Positions 18,666 through 26,123 of a stretch of DNA of 64,000 bases are shown here, in pieces; position 1 is the first letter of the stretch, and each line of letters opens with the position of its first letter. Both the position numbers and the translations under genes were made by a program. The notes under the pieces are model-generated. The model worked only from the letters and a program-made list of their open reading frames with translations, was not told the origin of the DNA and did not search any database. Source of the DNA: Rhodococcus sp. IEGM 1381 (GTDB lineage: Bacteria; Actinomycetota; Actinomycetes; Mycobacteriales; Mycobacteriaceae); assembly GCF_030056795.1 (NCBI RefSeq), contig NZ_JASHKQ010000002.1:359327-423326 (forward strand), in the 5' to 3' direction.

Positions 18666-19743
18666 CTATGGACAGGTAGGGATTCGGCAGCGGTCGAAGT
18701 CTGCGTTGGAACTTCGATGGTGACGGTGCGGCAGCCGGTTGTGCGCCGGGCCCGTGCACCCGCCGAAAAGGTACAGAATCGAGCCACCAGACCACCACCA
18801 TGTGCGGCACGGTGAGCGCGAGCAGGAGGCGCAGCACTTCGGCCACCATCGTCGTCGGGTTCGGTGACGCAACGGTGAACCAGCCGAGGGCGAGCACCGC
18901 TGTCAACGCCGCCAGCGACGGCACTGCGGAAAGCCGAACCAGCCGCCAGGTCGCCGCTCGCCCCCGACCATCGCCGAGGAGTGCGGCGCAGCCGGGCTCG
19001 ACCGTCAACAATCGGGCGGTGTGGCGCAGCGCGTGCCAGCACCCGAACCAGACCGCAAAGGCCACCAACGGTGGCGCCGCCATCCCCAGTGCACCGATGA
19101 GCACGACGTCGAGCGCCACGGTTCGATGACCCGACCGCAGGGCGGCGGCCACTGCGACGGACGCCGCAACGCACCATGTCGACAACAGTGCTGTCTGAAC
19201 CGGCGCAGCCGAAATGAGGACGGCCAACTCCGGCGAAACAGCTGTCGCCACTCGAAGGAGCTGATCGCCCGAACGCGCCAGCGGCAACACGAGAGCACCG
19301 GAGCCCGCTACGACGATCGCAGCAGCCGGAATCCGTCGTGGCCGCCACGCTGTCAGCAACCGGGAGACCTCGAGTTCTCCCAATCCGAAATGCACCGCGC
19401 TGAACAGCACGGCCGCGACCAAGGCGATCGGACCGACCCATTGCAGCAGTGCCCATGCTGCGGCAGCCGCGCCCACGTAGACCGCGGCTACCGCCAGTAG
19501 CGGGGTACCCCCCGACAATCGCTTTGCCATCAGATGGTCGATCGCCCCGTGCGGGATACCTGCGAGGAAAGCCAGGCCCGCGACAACCAACGCCACCGGC
19601 GCGGTGATGGCGGGCAGCCCGAACATGTGGCCGCACGACATCACCACCGTCCCCACCACCAACCACCGCGACCATGTCGCAGCAGTCAGCAGCGGGGCGG
19701 TGGTGCTTGTCGTCGAGTCGCCCGATTGTTTCGTGACACTCAC
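18589..19743 (-). CDS. blh: Brp/Blh-family beta-carotene 15,15'-dioxygenase (retinal synthesis)
   Basis: 384 residues, very hydrophobic with about nine predicted membrane helices. It has the conserved histidine motifs of the Brp/Blh family: GIPHGAIDH near 63-71, VHFGLGE near 117, WHALRH near 236 and PHMVVVWWLD near 317. These enzymes cleave beta-carotene into two retinal molecules in the membrane. The gene starts 9 nt after the rhodopsin stop on the same strand, so they form an operon and Blh would supply the chromophore. The last 25 codons lie antisense to the end of rsgA and have no family character, consistent with fusion at an insertion boundary. Confidence 0.9.
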   Translation of the reverse strand: MSVTKQSGDSTTSTTAPLLTAATWSRWLVVGTVVMSCGHMFGLPAITAPVALVVAGLAFLAGIPHGAIDHLMAKRLSGGTPLLAVAAVYVGAAAAAWALLQWVGPIALVAAVLFSAVHFGLGELEVSRLLTAWRPRRIPAAAIVVAGSGALVLPLARSGDQLLRVATAVSPELAVLISAAPVQTALLSTWCVAASVAVAAALRSGHRTVALDVVLIGALGMAAPPLVAFAVWFGCWHALRHTARLLTVEPGCAALLGDGRGRAATWRLVRLSAVPSLAALTAVLALGWFTVASPNPTTMVAEVLRLLLALTVPHMVVVWWLDSVPFRRVHGPGAQPAAAPSPSKFQRRLRPLPNPYLSIATKRRSFERPRGVGELPRRDGPRLR

Positions 19744-19752
19744 GATCGTGCG

Positions 19753-20586
19753 CTACGAGCCGTTCGTCCCGGCCGACGCGGGCCGAACTTCGAGCTCATT
19801 TTCCCGCGCCGCGAAATCGGGGTCATCGGCGAAGGACTTCAGGCGAGCGATCTTGTAGATCAACAGGCCGTACAGCACCTTTGCAAGGATGTCGGCGATC
19901 GAGTATCCACCCTGCTTCGCAACCCATGCCGTGGCTCCGGCGTCCGAGAAGTACAGCGGGATGATGTATGCGATCGGGTACACACCCCAGGTGGCCAGGA
20001 GAAGAATCCTCATCCGACTGACGGTTTGCCGCACTGCCGGGGGCTGCCGGTCGAGCGAACGCGTCAGCTCTACGAAGAGCACGTAGAGGATGTAAAGGAA
20101 CGGGATGGTGGACAGCAATCCGAAGACGTTTCGAATGGTGTTGTCAGCACTGATCTCACCCGGGTAGCCCAGTGCGATCATCAGAGCAGACGCCGGAATC
20201 AGTCGGTAGAGCAACGAAGCCTGCAGCTTCTTGGCGAGTGCCAGAACGACGATGAGCTCGGTCAGCAGCAGCGGGACCGTGAGCAACCAGTCGACGTAGC
20301 GATACCCCTCGTTGAAGGACTCGCCCACCGCCTGCACGTACGTTCCGCGCCCACCTTGGGCGTCGGTGACGAACGCGGACTTGAAGGATTCGAAGATGCG
20401 GAAGTAGTGGTACGCAGCGATGCCACACACGATCGCAGAGATAACCAGGGCCTGGCGATACCGCGCAAGCACCCGTGGCTGAGCTGCGAGCAGGAACAGC
20501 GAACCGAACAACTGCGCGGCGATGACCAGGGACAAAAAGTTGTACACCGTGTCGAACTGTGACTGAGTTAGTTCCTCGGGAATCAT
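19753..20586 (-). CDS. Microbial rhodopsin, proton-pump type (proteorhodopsin/xanthorhodopsin-like)
   Basis: 277 residues, seven predicted helices. Helix C reads RYVDWLLTVPLLLTE: R96, proton acceptor D99, T103 and proton donor E110, the DTE triad of outward proton pumps. Helix G reads YSIADILAKVLYGL with D232 and the retinal Schiff-base lysine K236. Helix B has H60 (AAYHYFRI), the histidine that pairs with the acceptor in proteo- and xanthorhodopsins. L107 is at the proteorhodopsin colour-tuning site and predicts green absorption. G156 in helix E may mark the carotenoid-antenna window of xanthorhodopsin. ATG 20586 follows AAAGGTGAG. First gene of an operon with blh; a TetR gene is divergent. 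Confidence 0.95.
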   Translation of the reverse strand: MIPEELTQSQFDTVYNFLSLVIAAQLFGSLFLLAAQPRVLARYRQALVISAIVCGIAAYHYFRIFESFKSAFVTDAQGGRGTYVQAVGESFNEGYRYVDWLLTVPLLLTELIVVLALAKKLQASLLYRLIPASALMIALGYPGEISADNTIRNVFGLLSTIPFLYILYVLFVELTRSLDRQPPAVRQTVSRMRILLLATWGVYPIAYIIPLYFSDAGATAWVAKQGGYSIADILAKVLYGLLIYKIARLKSFADDPDFAARENELEVRPASAGTNGS

Positions 20587-20637
20587 CTCTCACCTTTGAG
20601 CGCGTGTTACTTACCGGACGAACTAACCGTACTGTAC

Positions 20638-20666
20638 TGAACTATAAGTTCACTAGTGATTAATCA
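20638..20666. promoter_or_regulatory. Palindromic operator candidates between rhodopsin and TetR genes
   Basis: TGAACTATAAGTTCA (20638-20652) is a perfect dyad with 6-bp arms, and TGATTAATCA (20657-20666) is a 10-bp palindrome. The first contains -10-like hexamers on both strands (TATAGT toward the rhodopsin, TATAAG toward the regulator). The region 20620-20720 is AT-rich against the surroundings. A divergent TetR gene next to such a dyad usually encodes its own repressor; binding here is an inference. Confidence 0.6.
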
Positions 20667-20755
20667 ATCCAGAACTGATCTTTCTGTACATCAGCTATTT
20701 TGAACGCAGCGGCGTATATTCAGCCGCTTCACACGTGAGGCGAGGTGAACCACAC

Positions 20756-21325
20756 ATGGCATTCGGTCAGAAGCTCGAGCAGCTCACGGTGCCCGCCGAC
20801 TCGCGGGTAGCCCGCACCCGAGCGGACGTCGCGCGTAGCGCTTTGGCGGTTCTCACCCAAGAGGGTTCGGACGCATTGACCCACGCCCGAGTAGCCGAGA
20901 TCGCCGGGTACTCCAAGACGACCCTGTACTCACATTGGCCTTCCAAAATCGACCTCGTGCTCGTCGCACTCGATGCCATGGGGGACATGCCTCACCACGA
21001 GGCCACCGGCGACCTGCGGATCGACTTGATCGCCGAATTGAAGTTGTTTCGCCACGCAGTGATCGAGCTGCGGCTCGATCGCGTGCTCATTGCCATGTCC
21101 CAGTGGGCGAGCGTCGAAACCGTGAGTCGACTGCGGGACGCCATCAACACCAATGCGCAGCGTCCAGTCCGGCAGATGCTCGAAAAGTCCTTCCAAGGAC
21201 CACAATTGGAAGCGGCCATCTCCATGCTCGCCGGCGTGGTCGCCTGCCCGTCGCTGATGTTCGACACCGTCCCGAGCGACGACGTCATCGAGGCGGCCGT
21301 GGACATGATCGTCCGCAGCGACTGA
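20756..21325 (+). CDS. TetR/AcrR family regulator of the rhodopsin cassette
   Basis: 189 residues. The N-terminal helix-turn-helix (ALTHARVAEIAGYSKTTLYSHWPSKIDLV, about 42-70) is a standard TetR DNA-binding domain; the C-terminal part is unlike the first TetR in the window. The ATG at 20756 is preceded by GAGGCGAGGTGA. It is divergent from the rhodopsin gene with 169 bp between them, which contain two palindromes, so it likely controls rhodopsin-blh and itself. The gene has no counterpart at this place in mycobacteria and lies inside the block bounded by the two rsgA 3' ends. Ligand unknown; light, carotenoid or fatty-acid signals are only guesses. Confidence 0.88.
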   Translation: MAFGQKLEQLTVPADSRVARTRADVARSALAVLTQEGSDALTHARVAEIAGYSKTTLYSHWPSKIDLVLVALDAMGDMPHHEATGDLRIDLIAELKLFRHAVIELRLDRVLIAMSQWASVETVSRLRDAINTNAQRPVRQMLEKSFQGPQLEAAISMLAGVVACPSLMFDTVPSDDVIEAAVDMIVRSD

Positions 21326-21447
21326 CGGGCCTCCGCGCCGAAAACCCGCCATGGGACGCAGGTCGACGACCGCACGTTGCCGGCGATGATGTCATCGCGT
21401 CAATTCACCAAAGGGGCAGGCTAACCCGACAGAACGGGCAACGCCCT

Positions 21448-21510
21448 CGGAAGGTGTCGTCGTCGGTCCGCCTACTTCTCGAAGCCGATCGAACGAACGA
21501 AGCCTGGTAG
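21448..21510 (+). pseudogene. Remnant of a second rsgA 3' end
   Basis: The last 42 nt (21469-21510) match the end of the intact rsgA (18624-18665) at 37 positions, and the reading frame gives RLLLEADRTNEAW-stop against [17 protein letters not shown]. Upstream, RKVSSSV against RRVAAV still aligns with a one-codon insertion. It has no start and no rest of the gene. Its final codons form the left arm of the terminator at 21500-21548 shared with the convergent desaturase gene. I read it as the scar left where the rhodopsin cassette entered between rsgA and the desaturase. Confidence 0.75.
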
Positions 21511-21548
21511 CAACCGACTCGTTGGAGGAGTCGACTGCGACCAGGCTT
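21500..21548. terminator. Bidirectional terminator built from rsgA-tail codons
   Basis: Outer arms AAGCCTGGT (21500-21508) and ACCAGGCTT (21540-21548) with an inner CGACTC/GAGTCG stem. It lies 19 nt beyond the desaturase stop. The intact rsgA at 18665 has a changed sequence (GACGCTTGGT) and no partner arm, so this hairpin belongs to the original rsgA-desaturase junction. Confidence 0.75.
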
Positions 21549-21566
21549 GCTCGCGATCGAGAGTGC

Positions 21567-22817
21567 TTACGCGGCGGAACCGACAAGCTTGCGAATTCCC
21601 TTGCGCTTCTTGGTTTCTGCGATTGCGGTGCGTAGACCGCGACGCTTACCGGTCTCCGGGTCGACGGTGAACAGACCGGCGGGAGCATCGGCCCACTTAC
21701 GCTCCGACGCGGTCTCGGGGGCGTCGTCGCTTGTTGCCTTCAAGTACTTGTTGGGCAGCGACAGCTTCGCGATGGTGCGCCACGACAGGAAGTACTGGTG
21801 CACGATCGAACCGGTCGTGTACGGCAGGTCGTACTTCTCGGCGAGCTCGAGAACCCGAACCTTGATCTCGCGCAGTCGATTACTGGGAAGGTCGGGGAAC
21901 AGGTGGTGCTCGATCTGGTAGCACAGGTTGCCACTCATGAACTCCATGACGGGACCGGCATTGAAGTTCGCGCTGCCGAGCATCTGACGCAGGTACCACT
22001 GCCCCTGTGTCTCGCCTTCCATGTCGGACTTGGTGAATTTTTCGGCACCGTCCGGGAAGTGACCGCAGAAGATGACCGTGTTGGTCCACACGTTGCGCAT
22101 CATGTTGGCGACGATGTTCGCGGTCAACGTGCTCTTCCAGGCAGGACCGGTCAGCAGCGGATGCAGGATGTAATCCTTGCCGATCTGCTTGCCGACCTTC
22201 TCGAGAACCTCGCGCCGCTTCTGCTCGAACTCCTCGCGCGGCACGCGTCCCTTGGCGACCTTCCCCAGTTCGAGGTGCTGCAACGCTACGCCGTATTCGA
22301 AGAACAGTTGCAGCAGCAGGTTGTAGACGGGGTTGCCGAGGTTGAACGGCTTCCATCGCTGGTCTCGGGTGACCCGAAGCAGGCCGTAGCCCACATCGTC
22401 GTCCATGCCCAGGATATTCGTGTACTTGTGGTGGATGTAGTTGTGCGTCTGCTTCCAGTGCGCCGACGGCCCCGTGTTGTCCCACTCCCACGAAGTGGAG
22501 TGGATCTCGGGGTCGTTCATCCAGTCCCACTGGCCGTGCATGACGTTGTGGCCCAGTTCCATGTTCTCGATGATCTTGGCGACCCCGAGCATGGCAGTTC
22601 CGACCAGCCACGCCGGACGGCGGCGGCTGGCGAACAGCACAGCTCTGCCGCCGATATCGAGGGAGCGCTGCAGGCGGATCGTGTTCTTGACATACCGGGC
22701 GTCGCGTTCGCCGCGGGATGCCTCGATGTCGCGTCGGATGGCGTCGAGTTCGTGGCCCAACGTTTCGATGTCGGCATCGGTCAGATGCGCGTATTCTTTG
22801 ACGTCCGTAATCGCCAT
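21567..22817 (-). CDS. DesA3-like membrane fatty-acyl desaturase, copy 1
   Basis: 416 residues with the three histidine boxes of membrane diiron desaturases: GHNVMHGQ, HNYIHHKYTN and QIEHHLFPDLP. It resembles DesA3 (Rv3229c), a stearoyl-CoA delta-9 desaturase that needs the reductase Rv3230c. The ATG at 22817 has GGAGG 9 nt upstream. The upstream region (22818-22940) contains a 31-bp dyad shared in part with the promoters of copy 2 and the reductase. Copy 2 is next to it on the same strand and clearly paralogous; this copy keeps HNYIHHKYTN where copy 2 has HNYSHHTYTN. Substrate difference between the copies is unknown. Confidence 0.92.
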   Translation of the reverse strand: MAITDVKEYAHLTDADIETLGHELDAIRRDIEASRGERDARYVKNTIRLQRSLDIGGRAVLFASRRRPAWLVGTAMLGVAKIIENMELGHNVMHGQWDWMNDPEIHSTSWEWDNTGPSAHWKQTHNYIHHKYTNILGMDDDVGYGLLRVTRDQRWKPFNLGNPVYNLLLQLFFEYGVALQHLELGKVAKGRVPREEFEQKRREVLEKVGKQIGKDYILHPLLTGPAWKSTLTANIVANMMRNVWTNTVIFCGHFPDGAEKFTKSDMEGETQGQWYLRQMLGSANFNAGPVMEFMSGNLCYQIEHHLFPDLPSNRLREIKVRVLELAEKYDLPYTTGSIVHQYFLSWRTIAKLSLPNKYLKATSDDAPETASERKWADAPAGLFTVDPETGKRRGLRTAIAETKKRKGIRKLVGSAA

Positions 22818-22883
22818 GGGAAACAACCTCCTGGCAGTCGTGGACACACAGCTCGCATAATCAGGCCGTGTGCAATTCCGTCA

Positions 22884-22920
22884 CCTACCGTACCGTAACT
22901 TACGGTTCCGTAGGTTACGG
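22884..22920. promoter_or_regulatory. Operator-like dyad upstream of desaturase copy 1
   Basis: A 31-bp imperfect inverted repeat (22884-22914, two mismatched pairs) centred on ACCGTAACTTACGGT, followed by CCGTAGGTTACGG (22908-22920). The left part CCTACCGTACCGTAAC matches the motif at 24300 and 25518. It lies 67-103 bp before the start codon, as an operator would. Confidence 0.7.
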
Positions 22921-22940
22921 GCGGAAATCTGTGTGACGAT

Positions 22941-24242
22941 TCACAATCGAACGCGGTCGCCCGAACGACGAAGAGCCTTCGCCTGACGCTTGGCTTCCTT
23001 CTTGGCGTTGCGCAAGGTCACGCGCGCCTCCTGCATGGCCGAGCGCAAGCCTCGGCGCTGTCCGGTGAGCGGGTCGATCCTCAGGGCGTGAACGGCGGGC
23101 GAATCGCCCACCCGCCATCGCCGCTCGGACGATGTTTCGGGAGCGTCGTCGGACGTGGCGCGCAACCACTTGTCGGGCAGCGACAGCTTGTGGATGGTCC
23201 GCAGAGCAAGCAGGTACTGCTTTCCGAGCGATCCGGTCGTGTACGGCAGGTCGTACTTCTCGCACAGGGCGTGCACCTTCTCGGCTATCTCCGAGTACCG
23301 GTTGCTCGGCAGATCCGGGAACATGTGGTGCTCGATCTGATAGCACAAGTTGCCACTCATGAAGGCCATGACCGGACCGGCCTCGAAGTTCGCACTGCCC
23401 AGCATCTGGCGCAAGTACCACTCGGGACGCGTCTCGGTCTCGAACTGCCCGATCGTGAACTTCTCTGCACCGTCCGGGAAGTGACCGCAGAAGATCACCG
23501 CGTAGGCCCACAGGTTGCGGACCAGGTTGGCCGTGGCATTGGCGGTCAACGTGGATTTCCACGCCGGGCCGGACATCGCCGGGAACAGGACGAAGTCCTT
23601 GCCGACCTGCTTGGCGATCTTGCGCGCGAAAGCGCGGCTCGCGGGTGACTTGAACAGACCCTTCTCGTCCTCGCCGTCCAACTGCTTCTGAGCGTCGTAA
23701 TCGTGCAACGCGATGCCCCACTCGAACGTGGTGGCCAGCACGATGTTGGCGAGCGGCTGAATCAGGTTGATCGGCTTCCACGGCTCGTCTCGGGTCATCC
23801 GCAGGATGCCGAAGCCGATGTCGTCGTCCATACCGACGATGTTGGTATACGTGTGGTGCGAGTAGTTGTGGGCGCGTTTCCACTGCTCGGACGGCCCGGT
23901 CTGGTCCCACTCCCACGACACGGAATGGATCTCCGGGTCGTTCATCCAGTCCCACTGCCCGTGCATCACATTGTGCCCGAGTTCCATGTTTTCGATGATC
24001 TTCGCGACACTGAGCATCGCCGTGCCGGCAATCCAAGCCGGCCGGTACTTACTGCCGAGCAGCACTGCACGACCGCCGAGTTCCAGCAGTCGCTGCAAAC
24101 GGATGGTGCGGCGAATGTACGCAGCATCTCGCTCGCCGCGACTGTCCTCGACGTCTCGACGAACAGCGTCCAGTTCACGACCGAACGCTTCCATGTCCTC
24201 TTCGCTGAGGTGAGCGAACTCTTTGATGTCGGTGATGGCCAC
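22941..24242 (-). CDS. DesA3-like membrane fatty-acyl desaturase, copy 2
   Basis: 433 residues with histidine boxes GHNVMHGQ, HNYSHHTYTN and QIEHHMFPDLP, so the same diiron desaturase family as copy 1. Compared with copy 1 it has a longer basic C-terminus (EAKRQAKALRRSGDRVRL) and a changed middle part (HDYDAQKQLDGEDEKG). The GTG at 24242 follows GGAGG by 6 nt and makes the protein begin VAITDIKEF, aligned with copy 1. It lies between copy 1 and the reductase gene on the same strand, each with its own intergenic operator motif, so three separate but co-regulated promoters are likely. Confidence 0.92.
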   Translation of the reverse strand: MAITDIKEFAHLSEEDMEAFGRELDAVRRDVEDSRGERDAAYIRRTIRLQRLLELGGRAVLLGSKYRPAWIAGTAMLSVAKIIENMELGHNVMHGQWDWMNDPEIHSVSWEWDQTGPSEQWKRAHNYSHHTYTNIVGMDDDIGFGILRMTRDEPWKPINLIQPLANIVLATTFEWGIALHDYDAQKQLDGEDEKGLFKSPASRAFARKIAKQVGKDFVLFPAMSGPAWKSTLTANATANLVRNLWAYAVIFCGHFPDGAEKFTIGQFETETRPEWYLRQMLGSANFEAGPVMAFMSGNLCYQIEHHMFPDLPSNRYSEIAEKVHALCEKYDLPYTTGSLGKQYLLALRTIHKLSLPDKWLRATSDDAPETSSERRWRVGDSPAVHALRIDPLTGQRRGLRSAMQEARVTLRNAKKEAKRQAKALRRSGDRVRL

Positions 24243-24299
24243 CGGGGTCCTCCAACAGTTGTGTACAGAGCCCGAAATATCGGGTTTCGGCGTGGGCAA

Positions 24300-24316
24300 C
24301 CTACGTCAGCGTAACC
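24300..24316. promoter_or_regulatory. Operator-like site upstream of desaturase copy 2
   Basis: CCTACGTCAGCGTAACC shares 15 of 17 positions with the reductase site and the TACG-N4-CGTA core. It is 58 bp upstream of the GTG. Confidence 0.65.
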
Positions 24317-24351
24317 GAGCGGCCTGAGAAGGTCGTGTGCGAGAAACAGAC

Positions 24352-25467
24352 CTACAGTTCCAATGTGCAGTTGCCTGCAGCAGCGGAAATGCACGTTTGT
24401 ACGCGGTCACCCTCGCTGTGTTCCTTACCCGACCGCAGGTCTATTACATGCCCCGAAGTCAACGGCACCACACATGTCTGGCAAATACCCATCCGGCAGC
24501 CGAACGGCATCTGAACGCCGAGACTCTCGCCGGCTTCGAGCAGGCTCGTGGCCCCGTCGACAGCAACGTTCTTGTCCGATTTGGAGAACGTCACGGTGCC
24601 GCCTGCACCGGAGGTATCGGCTCTGGAGATCTCGAACCTCTCGAGGTGAAGTCTGTCCTCGATGCCCTCGCGCTTCCAGGTCTTCTCGATCTCTTCGAGG
24701 AGAGCCGCGGGGCCACAGGCCCAGGTGTCGCGCGTCCGCCAATCGGGGTACAACTCGTCGAGCGAGGCCAGCGCGAACTTGCCGTCGGATCGCGTCAGCT
24801 GCACATGGGAGGTGAAGTTGGGATGAGATTTCTCCAACGCGGAAAGTTCCGCGGCGAACATGACCTCGTCCTCGGTGGGAGCCGAGTGGATGTGCACCGT
24901 GTCGGGCATGTCCCCGTGTCGATCCAGTGCCCGCAGCATCGAGATGATCGGAGTGATGCCGCTACCCGCAGTGACGAACAGGATCTTGTTCGGCGGCGGA
25001 ACCGGCAGTGCGAAATTTCCCTTCGGAGCGGCCAGGCGAACAATTGTTCCCTGCGGCACGCCGCCGACGAGGTGCGAGGACAGGAAGCCCTCGGGCATCG
25101 CCTTGACCGTGATGGAAATGAGTTTGTCTTCCCAGTTCGGCGGCGAGGTCAACGAGTACGACCGCCAGTGCCACCGTCCGCCGAGGTGCAAGCCGATTCC
25201 GATGTACTGACCCGGCTTGTAGTCGAAATTGAAGCCCCAACCAGGCCTGATCACCAGCGTCACCGCGGTCGCGGTCTCCTGCTCCACGCGCACGATGCGG
25301 CCTCGCAACTCACGCGCCGACCACAACGGGTTCGCCAGATGCAGGTAGTCGTCCGGCAACAAGGGAGTGGTGATGCGGGTGAAAGCACCGCGCACCATGT
25401 TCAGTCTGGGACGCCTGGGTGCCGAGACGTCGGCCGCAGGAGCTTCCAGCCACTTCTTCACATCCAT
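24352..25467 (-). CDS. Ferredoxin-NAD(P)H reductase partner of the desaturases (Rv3230c-type)
   Basis: About 371 residues. FAD domain with the RSYSLTS motif (flavin binding), NAD(P) domain with [16 protein letters not shown] and WACGP, and a C-terminal plant-type [2Fe-2S] ferredoxin domain with cysteines in [11 protein letters not shown] and a final VQTC. It passes electrons from NAD(P)H to the desaturase diiron centre. The ATG at 25467 (MDVKKWLE) is preferred over 25479 and 25506 because it puts the operator at the same distance as in the two desaturase genes. In M. tuberculosis the ortholog is next to desA3 and required for its activity. Confidence 0.92.
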   Translation of the reverse strand: MDVKKWLEAPAADVSAPRRPRLNMVRGAFTRITTPLLPDDYLHLANPLWSARELRGRIVRVEQETATAVTLVIRPGWGFNFDYKPGQYIGIGLHLGGRWHWRSYSLTSPPNWEDKLISITVKAMPEGFLSSHLVGGVPQGTIVRLAAPKGNFALPVPPPNKILFVTAGSGITPIISMLRALDRHGDMPDTVHIHSAPTEDEVMFAAELSALEKSHPNFTSHVQLTRSDGKFALASLDELYPDWRTRDTWACGPAALLEEIEKTWKREGIEDRLHLERFEISRADTSGAGGTVTFSKSDKNVAVDGATSLLEAGESLGVQMPFGCRMGICQTCVVPLTSGHVIDLRSGKEHSEGDRVQTCISAAAGNCTLEL

Positions 25468-25517
25468 CGGGTGTTCCATCCCCTCGATCGAGACTCCGAG
25501 CCGCATCCGGCCATCGA

Positions 25518-25534
25518 GGTTACGCTACCGTAGG
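25518..25534. promoter_or_regulatory. Operator-like site upstream of the reductase gene
   Basis: On the minus strand CCTACGGTAGCGTAACC, with the same TACG-N4-CGTA core as the sites before both desaturases. It is about 51 bp upstream of the chosen start. Confidence 0.65.
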
Positions 25535-25587
25535 TTCGGGGTCAGGGTCACCTTCGCAGCAATGGCGCAGGGACGATCACAGCGAAA

Positions 25588-26112
25588 TCACAGCAGTTCG
25601 AGGAGAAACGGCAACTCCTGTGGGGCGTACCACGCCAACGTGTGATCCTCGGCGTCTCCGAGGACGAACTCCGCGTCGGCGTCACCCATGTCGGCAGCAT
25701 CGACGGCCGCCGCAGCCTTGGCGACTGCCGATTCGGCCCCTTCGAGATCGACGTGCACCGACGCGACTTGATCCATCCGTAGGGGCTCCTTCAACCGGAC
25801 GACGGCATCGTCGAGATCGGGTCGCAGGGTGGGTTCTTCCACATCGGCTGCGATCACCGCTCGCCGATACACCACACCCTCGGCGACCGTGCCGGTGTCG
25901 GCTTCGTCGTCGACGGCCGCTGCGATCAAGCGCAGCGAGGCCCGAGCGGCCTCCCCCATCGCCACCTCGGCCAGTTCCTCGTCGTCGCCGGAGGAATATG
26001 CCTCACGCAGAGTCGGCGTCACCGCGAACGCCGTCCGCGAGACCGGGCTGAATTCACCGTCCGCCGACAACACTCTCAAGAACTCCAGCGTCGCTGGAAC
26101 GTAGACACGCAT
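25588..26112 (-). CDS. DUF6912-type conserved hypothetical protein (Rv3231c-type)
   Basis: 174 residues, soluble and acidic, beginning MRVYVPATLEFLRVL. Family members share this N-terminus (RVYxPATL) and are found beside the desA3 reductase in mycobacteria; no function is known to me. GTGAGG lies 10 nt before the ATG at 26112. The gene is 11 nt after the WS/DGAT-like gene stop on the same strand, so the two probably form an operon. Confidence 0.75.
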   Translation of the reverse strand: MRVYVPATLEFLRVLSADGEFSPVSRTAFAVTPTLREAYSSGDDEELAEVAMGEAARASLRLIAAAVDDEADTGTVAEGVVYRRAVIAADVEEPTLRPDLDDAVVRLKEPLRMDQVASVHVDLEGAESAVAKAAAAVDAADMGDADAEFVLGDAEDHTLAWYAPQELPFLLELL

Positions 26113-26123
26113 TGCAGAAGACC

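Noticed and set aside
22932..22945. TGTGACGATTCACA, CRP-like dyad near the end of desaturase copy 2
   Set aside because: The half-sites are separated by 4 rather than 6 bases and it overlaps the gene's stop region, so a CRP site is unlikely.
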